Source: Hespellia stercorisuis DSM 15480
GTDB taxonomy: Bacteria > Bacillota > Clostridia > Lachnospirales > Lachnospiraceae
Direction of reading: 5' to 3'
DNA length: 50,519 bases
Assembly (NCBI RefSeq): GCF_900142165.1
Contig: NZ_FQZY01000032.1
Location: 1 to 50,519 of the forward strand
Position numbers and translations under genes: made by a program. Below are positions 45,295-50,519 of the stretch, piece by piece (position 1 is the first letter of the stretch; every line of letters starts with the position of its first letter). The notes under the pieces are model-generated. The model did not search any database. It was not told the DNA's origin and worked only from the letters and a program-made list of their open reading frames with translations.

Positions 45295-45735
45295 ATGGAA
45301 ATAAGAGAAGTAACAAAAGATAAAAAAGAATATTTAGAATTGCTGCTATTGGCCGACGAGCAGGAAGATATGATAGATAAGTATCTTGAACGAGGCGAAA
45401 TGTTTGTTTTAGATGATGACGGTATCAAAGCCGAATGCGTAGTCACAAAAGAAGGGGACGGCATATATGAACTGAAAAATATTGCTGTATCACCAGAGGC
45501 TCAGCGAAAAGGATACGGAAAGAGCCTGATACAGTATGCCTTTTCACATTATGCCGACTGTAGGTATATGCTTGTAGGAACCGGTGATGTTCCGTCTTCG
45601 CTCGGCTTTTATCGTAGCTGTGGTTTTGGTGAATCCCATCGCATAAAGAACTTCTTCACAGATAATTATGACCACCTGATATTTGAAGATGGAAAGCAGC
45701 TTGTGGATATGGTTTACCTGAAAAGGGAGCGATAA
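45295..45735 (+). CDS. GNAT-family N-acetyltransferase
   Basis: Has 146 residues. The acetyl-CoA-binding motif RKGYGKSL is at 71-78 (QRKGYG pattern), preceded by the LKNIAVSPEAQ strand and followed by FYRSCGF, all standard for GNAT. The substrate is unknown. A TTG start at 45253 would add 14 residues, but GGAGG at 45279-45283 favours ATG 45295. The 215-bp gap upstream holds no gene I can support. Confidence 0.88.
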   Translation: MEIREVTKDKKEYLELLLLADEQEDMIDKYLERGEMFVLDDDGIKAECVVTKEGDGIYELKNIAVSPEAQRKGYGKSLIQYAFSHYADCRYMLVGTGDVPSSLGFYRSCGFGESHRIKNFFTDNYDHLIFEDGKQLVDMVYLKRER

Positions 45736-45800
45736 CTTGCCTTTGTTTGGGGGGAGCAGTATGGAATACAAAAAAAGCAGAAATATTTAAGGAGCATAGA

Positions 45801-46169
45801 ATGATAGAATTAAAAAGGCTGGACTATGATTTCACTGTGTGTAAAGTAAAAGAGATCCGTGCAGAAGATCTGGAAGGAGAGCTATATTTCATCGGAAAAA
45901 GCGAAGAAGAATTATCCCTGGTCTGTCTGACGTCAAATGTACCGGCGGACACGATCGAAAGAGAAGACGGATGGAAAAGTTTTCGAATACAAGGGGTACT
46001 GGACTTTTCACTGATTGGTATTTTAGCACCAATTACTGCGATTCTTGCAGACAACAAAATCGGCATATTTGCAGTGTCAACATATAATACAGATTACATA
46101 CTAGTAAAAAGAGAAGATTTTGATGCAGCAATGAGCACATTGGCTAAAAGCGGATATACCATAGTGTAA
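45801..46169 (+). CDS. ACT-domain (CASTOR-like) amino-acid-binding protein
   Basis: Has 122 residues. The pattern, an N-terminal ~60-residue strand-rich half and then DFSLIGILAPITAILADNKIGIFAVSTYNTDYILV, is that of the tandem-ACT family (ACT_7/CASTOR-like, as in small ACT-domain regulatory proteins). It probably binds an amino acid and regulates another protein. ATG 45801 has AAGGAG 6 nt upstream; a start at 45747 lacks support. It follows the GNAT gene by 65 bp. Confidence 0.85.
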   Translation: MIELKRLDYDFTVCKVKEIRAEDLEGELYFIGKSEEELSLVCLTSNVPADTIEREDGWKSFRIQGVLDFSLIGILAPITAILADNKIGIFAVSTYNTDYILVKREDFDAAMSTLAKSGYTIV

Positions 46170-46339
46170 CCCGGAGAAGATGTTTCAACTTCTGTTTAAC
46201 CTTTTTTATTCTGGCTGAGAGTAAGTGCTGACTGCGCAAAATATGCGTGGTAAAACGACTGTCAGAAAGCCGGGCGTCGGTATTGGATAAACGGGGAATG
46301 ATGATATTATGATATTGAACTTATAAAGGGAGGATGGCT

Positions 46340-46672
46340 GTGTACGAGGATCATTTGACAGTGGAAAGGAATATGGGGCAGACAGCGGTGCGTACGGATG
46401 TTCCGTTGGAACATGCGAAGACATGTCCGGAAAATCAGGATTTGCTGTTATCCAATATTGATAAAGTACATACTACGGAAATGGGCATTGACAGGATCAA
46501 GAAAAACCTGAAATTGGATACGGAGGATGTAGTCGAATATTGTAAAAAGAAAATATTGGACCCCGAATGTAATATATATAAACAGGGGAAGAACTGGTAT
46601 TGCGAAATCGACAATATCAGGATAACGGTGAACTCTTATAGCTATACAATCATTACTGCACATATGAAATAG
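46340..46672 (+). CDS. DUF3781-family protein
   Basis: Has about 110 residues. The C-terminal ~80 match DUF3781 strongly in pattern: LLSNIDKVHTTEMGIDRIKKNL, DVVEYCKKKI, GKNWYCEIDNIRITVNSYSYTIITAH. The function of this family is unknown. An ATG at 46334 directly touches its AAAGGGAGG ribosome binding site, so the in-frame GTG at 46340, 6 nt away, is the likely start. The gene is flanked by unrelated small genes. Confidence 0.85.
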   Translation: MYEDHLTVERNMGQTAVRTDVPLEHAKTCPENQDLLLSNIDKVHTTEMGIDRIKKNLKLDTEDVVEYCKKKILDPECNIYKQGKNWYCEIDNIRITVNSYSYTIITAHMK

Positions 46673-46762
46673 AAAATCAAAGCGGACTGCGAATCTCTGA
46701 TTTACCGTGGAGCATCTGTGGAGCAGCCAATGATACAAAACATTTTATGGAGGATAGGTGGA

Positions 46763-47464
46763 ATGGAAAATAAAAGTAACTGTCTGATATGTAATGAAGA
46801 GCTGGTATACAGTACGGAGCCAGTGAAAATGAAGTGCATGATATGCGGTGGAGAGTTTGAGACCACAGTGTCCTGCCGCAATGGCCATTATATCTGTGAT
46901 GACTGTCACTGTGCAAAAGGTGTGGAGGCAATCTTGGAGGTCTGTTCAAAGACAGACAGCAAAAATCCAATCGAGATCATGCAGGGGCTTATGAGAACAC
47001 CTGCTATTTTCATGCATGGGCCGGAGCATCATGTGATGGTCGGGGCGGCACTCCTCGCGGCATATCGTAATGCAGGCGGAGATATCGATCTGGGGCCCGC
47101 ACTGAAGGAAATGGAACGAAGAGGAAAGCAGGTACCGGGAGGCGCGTGCGGTTTCTGGGGATGCTGTGGGGCCGGTGTGAGCACGGGAATCTTTCTGAGC
47201 ATCGCCATGCAGGCGACGCCGTTGACAAAAGAGTCCTGGGGACTTTCCAATCAGATGACAGCGGCGGCACTTGGAGAGATCGGAAAGCTGGGGGGACCAC
47301 GCTGCTGCAAGCGGGATTCCTTCGTGGCTGCGAAAACAGCGGTTCTGTTTGTGAAAGAGCATCTGGGAATTGAGATGGAACTGCCGGAGAAGATAAAATG
47401 CGAATTTATGAGATGGAATGAGCAGTGTATTAAACTGGAATGTCCATATTTCCGTGGAGAATGA
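46763..47464 (+). CDS. DUF5714-like cysteine-rich protein
   Basis: Has 233 residues. The N-terminal Cys cluster (Cys7, 10, 25, 28, 38, 45, 48, 50) looks like one or two zinc- or metal-binding ribbons (CLICNEEL, CMICGGEF, CDDCHCAKG). The larger C-terminal part has GPEHHVMVG (86-94), GACGFWGCCGAG (128-139) and GPRCCKRD, consistent with DUF5714, whose biochemical role is not established. Many Cys and His residues hint at metal or cofactor chemistry. ATG 46763 with GGAGG at 46749-46753 is preferred to 46718. A long palindrome follows the stop. Confidence 0.78.
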   Translation: MENKSNCLICNEELVYSTEPVKMKCMICGGEFETTVSCRNGHYICDDCHCAKGVEAILEVCSKTDSKNPIEIMQGLMRTPAIFMHGPEHHVMVGAALLAAYRNAGGDIDLGPALKEMERRGKQVPGGACGFWGCCGAGVSTGIFLSIAMQATPLTKESWGLSNQMTAAALGEIGKLGGPRCCKRDSFVAAKTAVLFVKEHLGIEMELPEKIKCEFMRWNEQCIKLECPYFRGE

Positions 47465-47483
47465 TAAAAGAAACAAAAAAGGA

Positions 47484-47573
47484 CAAAAAGGGACAGGTTA
47501 AAAGGCAATTGGGGACGTAGCAAAGCTGCAGCTTTGCTACGTCCCCAATTGCCTTTTAACCTGTCCCTTTTTG
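47484..47573. repeat. Second 88-bp perfect palindrome (REP-like)
   Basis: Positions 47485-47528 are the exact reverse complement of 47529-47572; an extra C-G pair extends it to 47484-47573. It shares the GGGACAG and CAATTGGGGACGTAG blocks with the element at 32982-33069 but differs at nine arm positions, all compensated. It again lies between convergent genes (DUF5714 and a dehydrogenase). The right flank repeats TTTTGCTCTGT, which in the first copy lies inside the arm. Confidence 0.9.
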
Positions 47574-47581
47574 CTCTGTTC

Positions 47582-48328
47582 TTAAATTCCGTTGTTACCC
47601 ATAGATCGTGGGTTCATGGTGTAGTATCCACCATCCACCGCGCATGCCCAGGAGTTTAAGTACCGAGCTTTGTCCGAAGCGAGGAATGCATTGACGCCTG
47701 CAACATCGGAGCCCTTTCCAAGGCGTCCGGCAGGAATCTTCGCCAGGTGTTCCGGCGTGTCATATACAGCAACTTCCTCCGGGGTCAGCAGATGATCGGT
47801 CATGATTCCGAATAAGATTGTGTTTACACGGATCGGCCGGATCTGTGAGCAGGCCTGCCGGCTGTAGTTGATGACTGCGGTTGAGAAAGAAGAATTTAGA
47901 TAATCCAGTTCAGTCATATATGCTGACATCGGCACATCGTGTGTGATGGAAGGGTTCGCTGACTTTTTCAGCATTGGTGTGCAGTATTTTGTAAACAGCA
48001 TCGGCATTACGCAGATATGCTTGTTTGCCTCTTCGATCAATGCTGCATCAACCTGTGTTACACCGCCCCGAAAGAGCTTGGAGGCAACAGTCACCAGGCT
48101 GTCAAGCGTATGATGTTTATCGGCAACTTCCGCGCATACACGTTCAATATCTGATTCCAGAGTGACATCACACTTTAAAAATGTAAACTGTTCTTTCAGC
48201 TCTGCAAATGCACTGCAGTCTTCTCCGACACCATACACGTAAGCACCCTCTGCGATGAAACGTCTGACAGTGGCAAGTCCAATTCCGGTAGAAGCACCGA
48301 CCACCATTGCAATTTTATTGTTCAACAT
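47582..48328 (-). CDS. SDR-like protein lacking the canonical active site
   Basis: Has 248 residues. It has the Rossmann glycine motif GASTGIG (11-17) and a C-terminal AxDGGY typical of classical short-chain dehydrogenases. However, the NNAG position reads TVAS (80-83), and the catalytic YxxxK reads YLNSS (Tyr143, Ser147), with no Lys seen there. It may therefore be inactive, use different chemistry, or be a partner of the next-door dehydrogenase. A GTG at 48340 is in frame, but GGTGGAG fits ATG 48328. It is the last gene of a three-gene minus-strand operon. Substrate unknown. Confidence 0.83.
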   Translation of the reverse strand: MLNNKIAMVVGASTGIGLATVRRFIAEGAYVYGVGEDCSAFAELKEQFTFLKCDVTLESDIERVCAEVADKHHTLDSLVTVASKLFRGGVTQVDAALIEEANKHICVMPMLFTKYCTPMLKKSANPSITHDVPMSAYMTELDYLNSSFSTAVINYSRQACSQIRPIRVNTILFGIMTDHLLTPEEVAVYDTPEHLAKIPAGRLGKGSDVAGVNAFLASDKARYLNSWACAVDGGYYTMNPRSMGNNGI

Positions 48329-48346
48329 AGTTTTCTCCACCTTTCA

Positions 48347-49102
48347 TTAAAATTGTGTCATGATTCCGCCGTCGATGAGACAGTCGGTACCGGTCATATA
48401 GGATGCGTCAGGAGAACATAAAAATTCTACCAGATCAGCGACTTCGCTTGGATCGGCAACGCGCTGACATGGGATAGCTTTGGACAACTGGTCAAACATT
48501 GCCTGAATCTGCTCCGGTGTACGGTGCGCATTCTTGTCGCGGTCGAAGATAGGAGTTGCGATGGTTCCCGGTGAGATCGTAAATGAGCGGACACCGTGCA
48601 GTCCCTTGGCAAGCTGCTTTGCATACAGATTGCAGGCGGTTTTGCACAGACCGTACAGGATGTTGTCTGATTCAATCGAACGGCTGGCGGCACTGGAAAT
48701 ATGTACGACAACCGGATCCTTGCTGTCACAGCTGCGCAGAGCGTCGACCAACTGAGATGTGAACAGGATGTGGTGGCGCAGAAGCAGGTTGATTGCGAGA
48801 TCAAAACGCTCTACAGGTACATCATCTACCGGCTGCTTTACACCAAGTCCGGCAGAGTCCACGAAGACATCCAGCTTATTGTCAAATGTCTTTTTGACAA
48901 ATTCAACCGTTGCCGTAATCTGGTCAGCGTCTGTCACGTCGCATTTACAGGGAATGTACTGTTTCCCAAGTTCTTTGGTGCGCTCGAAATTCCGGCCCAG
49001 ACCGATTACTGTTGCACCGTGTTCAATGAACATCTTGGCGATGGCCAGACCAATACCGGATGTGGAGCCGGCCACCAGAACTTTGTAATTCTGAAAATTC
49101 AT
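48347..49102 (-). CDS. Short-chain dehydrogenase/reductase
   Basis: Has 251 residues, the classical SDR length. GSTSGIG is at 12-18, DSAG at 82-85 (for NNAG), catalytic Ser near 136-137 (VHISSAAS) and Tyr150-x3-Lys154 (YGLCK), with a PGTIATPI loop after it. It is an NAD(P)-dependent oxidoreductase of unknown substrate; steroid or bile-acid dehydrogenases belong to the same family, but nothing here proves that. It follows the membrane protein gene by 12 bp and is followed after 18 bp by the degenerate SDR-like gene. Confidence 0.93.
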   Translation of the reverse strand: MNFQNYKVLVAGSTSGIGLAIAKMFIEHGATVIGLGRNFERTKELGKQYIPCKCDVTDADQITATVEFVKKTFDNKLDVFVDSAGLGVKQPVDDVPVERFDLAINLLLRHHILFTSQLVDALRSCDSKDPVVVHISSAASRSIESDNILYGLCKTACNLYAKQLAKGLHGVRSFTISPGTIATPIFDRDKNAHRTPEQIQAMFDQLSKAIPCQRVADPSEVADLVEFLCSPDASYMTGTDCLIDGGIMTQF

Positions 49103-49114
49103 TCTTAATTCCTC

Positions 49115-49627
49115 CTAGTTGTTTTGCATGGTTGACTGTTCTTTAAGCATGTAATAATTTCCTATAAAATAGAATACAACCATTCCACATACTCCGCAAG
49201 CGAAACCTTTAAAGATAATGGCGCCGAGCAGAGAGAAGTTGTCCCAATGGAAAATTACAGCGGTACCGAACATCAGAATCATGGTCAGAATGGTTGCAAG
49301 TACGGTTGTATAGAGCACGTTTATCCAGAGCTTGCCAGTGAAAGTACGCAGGATAAAGTGTTCCTTCATGGCGAATGGCGGAAAGCAGAAGCCATGTTTT
49401 TGGACTTTGGATTTCAGCAGTACCGGTGTCAAAAATCCGAGGATCAATCCCAGAATAACCATGGTAATGGCGATATCGATTCGAAAATGCAAGAGGGTGA
49501 ACTCTGTCGTTTTTCGATTTAACCCCCAGAAAACTAAACCGTTGATAAATCCTGTGATCAGCAGGTTGTTGATCAGTAACTCAGACAGCATGAAACTTTG
49601 ATAAGATTTTATGTCATTTTTATGCAT
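49115..49627 (-). CDS. Unrecognised four-helix membrane protein
   Basis: I do not recognise a family. It has 170 residues with four hydrophobic segments, roughly residues 18-36, 48-68, 100-122 and 128-156, separated by short loops, one basic (KSKVQKHGF). There is no catalytic motif. AAAGGAGG at 49635-49642 precedes the ATG. It is the first gene of the SDR operon, so it may bring substrate across the membrane or hold the dehydrogenases near it; that is inference. Confidence 0.8.
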   Translation of the reverse strand: MHKNDIKSYQSFMLSELLINNLLITGFINGLVFWGLNRKTTEFTLLHFRIDIAITMVILGLILGFLTPVLLKSKVQKHGFCFPPFAMKEHFILRTFTGKLWINVLYTTVLATILTMILMFGTAVIFHWDNFSLLGAIIFKGFACGVCGMVVFYFIGNYYMLKEQSTMQNN

Positions 49628-49800
49628 AATGTTGTCCTCCTTTCTGGAAAAATTGATGGATATCTACTCCACACAATGATTTCTGTGAATAGCAATCCGA
49701 TGGATAGTCAAAGTCGATATTTGCAATTCGCTATGCAGCCTGCTCATAATCTCACAGAAGTGCCTGTTACGAAGTCAGACAATCGTATCGACTGGTCTTG

Positions 49801-49829
49801 ATTTTAGCATAGCAAAATTTCAAAGACAA
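49801..49829 (-). promoter_or_regulatory. Promoter of the membrane protein-SDR operon
   Basis: On the minus strand TTGTCT (49824-49829), 17 bp, TAAAAT (49801-49806). The leader to the first start codon is about 165 nt; it is long enough for regulation, but no known riboswitch is recognised in it. Confidence 0.6.
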
Positions 49830-50339
49830 TAGTTTCCTGAGAATAAAGAAAAGATTGTACAAAATTAACATAATAAAGAAAAAAGTCTGATAATTAACTA
49901 ACGGGGAATTATTATTTGTAATTATCATGCACTAACAGGCGAATCAAACGACTTGGGTAACACCGAGTGTCTGTCATAACTACTAAAAATGACAGAGAAA
50001 AGCAATACAAAGGGATTGAAGGGCAGCCAGAACTGTTGGAAACTGCGGTGAAAAAGGCAATAGACGAGTAGATTCAGGCAAAATATTGGAAATGACTGAC
50101 TGGGGATGTAGCCAAATGCAACTTGAACACGTGCAAGACATTTTCTAAAAAAGATAAATAAACAAAATACAAGGAAAAATGAATAAACAAAATACAAGGA
50201 AAAATGAATGTCAAGCGTTTTTGAAAATGTCCCAAAATAAGTGAAACATTAGCCCCGGTTTTTACTGGGGCTGTTTTAATAGAATTAAGTAGTTCTTGTG
50301 TTAAGGTAAATTAGTTTCAAAATTATTTCTTGGTATCAC
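49830..50339. other. Gene-poor stretch, possible decayed coding
   Basis: No gene can be supported. A short plus-strand frame from GTG near 49967 to TAG near 50071 (about 34 codons) has coding-like composition but no ribosome binding site. The longer minus-strand frame across it is probably a shadow. TGAATAAACAAAATACAAGGAAAAATGAAT-like direct copies of ACAAAATACAAGGAAAAATGAAT occur around 50161-50209. The region may be the worn remains of an excised element. Confidence 0.4.
50251..50276 (+). terminator. Stem-loop terminator
   Basis: AGCCCCGGT (50251-50259) pairs with ACTGGGGCT (50264-50272), one G-U pair, followed by GTTTT. It ends whatever plus-strand transcript crosses the gene-poor stretch. 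Confidence 0.7.
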
Positions 50340-50519
50340 AACTAAGCCCTTTGGTGGCATAGGGATCTGCCCTATGTACCTTCAAGGGACCAGTCTCTTG
50401 ACCCATAATCCCTCGCCGGGATGGCAGGGAAAGGGACGGTGTTCCGTTCCTGATCAAGAGGGGAATCCACGATTCTCTTGATATAAGATTCCGCTCTGCC
50501 TATTTAAGCAGATATTTGT
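50340..50519 (+). ncRNA. Candidate structured RNA at the right edge
   Basis: A dense run of short perfect stems without a coding frame: CATAGGG/CCCTATG (50358-50364, 50370-50376), CCCT..GCC/GGCAGGG (about 50410-50429), GGGACGG/CCGTTCC around TGTT (50433-50450), and ATCAAGAG/CTCTTGAT (50453-50460, 50475-50482). CTCTTGA at 50395-50401 could pair with the same CAAGAG, so alternative folds are possible. A weak promoter (TTGTGT 50296-50301, CAAAAT 50318-50323) lies just upstream. I cannot assign a known RNA family; strand is inferred from the promoter. Confidence 0.4.

Noticed and set aside
49925-50197. 90-codon minus-strand frame near the right edge
   Set aside because: Very Phe/Leu/Ser-rich, no ribosome binding site, and appears to be the reverse of A-rich, G-rich non-coding sequence.

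Overview
The window reads as a chromosomal segment of a low-to-mid-GC Gram-positive, most likely a gut Clostridia of the Lachnospiraceae type (Ruminococcus/Mediterraneibacter/Dorea-like). The grounds are strong AGGAGG-type ribosome binding sites, some GTG/TTG starts, a T-box leader before leuS, LytR-CpsA-Psr (LCP) wall enzymes, and secreted proteins built from GBS-Bsp-like repeats. Species assignment is inference. No rRNA, tRNA, CRISPR array, prophage or intact insertion sequence is visible.

Layout. (1) 392-12255: a plus-strand cluster for a rhamnose-containing cell-wall polysaccharide: rfbB, a tandem-domain glycosyltransferase, rfbA, rfbC, an ABC-2 permease/ATPase export pair (Wzm/Wzt-like), a small double-anchored protein and two ~815-residue tandem glycosyltransferases, closed by a strong terminator. 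(2) 12447-21853: rfbD with its own promoter, a GerMN lipoprotein, and two giant secreted subtilase-like proteins, each with six ~100-residue GBS-Bsp-like repeats, ending in a VanW domain in one and an NlpC/P60 domain in the other. (3) 22041-30094: more envelope polysaccharide genes: a minus-strand glycosyltransferase, a polyprenyl-phosphate sugar transferase, an LCP protein, a Wzy-like polymerase, a second glycosyltransferase and a second LCP protein. (4) 30137-32971: a cohesin-like membrane-anchored protein with an extremely acidic tail, and an HtrA protease. (5) 33078-35516 (minus): tyrA-aroA. (6) 35704-40667: an EF-G-like GTPase with altered G motifs, an unrecognised membrane protein and an AEC transporter. 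(7) 40863-49627: a small P-loop protein, T-box-leuS, then a patchwork of small genes (XRE regulator, GNAT, ACT-domain protein, DUF3781, DUF5714) and a minus-strand operon of a membrane protein and two short-chain dehydrogenases. (8) 49630-50519: gene-poor, ending in what may be the start of a structured RNA.

How the genes fit together. The Rml enzymes make dTDP-L-rhamnose. The tandem glycosyltransferases probably assemble a rhamnose-rich chain that Wzm/Wzt exports. The sugar transferase, polymerase and LCP proteins look like a second or overlapping pathway that starts, polymerises and ligates glycans to peptidoglycan. The secreted subtilase/VanW/NlpC proteins, HtrA and the cohesin-like protein would act on the same cell surface. 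The gene content resembles the published Ruminococcus gnavus glucorhamnan type of locus, but identity cannot be shown from sequence reading alone.

The most striking non-coding feature is a pair of 88-bp perfect palindromes, at 32982-33069 and 47485-47572. Each sits between convergent genes. Their arms differ at nine positions, and every difference is mirrored on the opposite arm.
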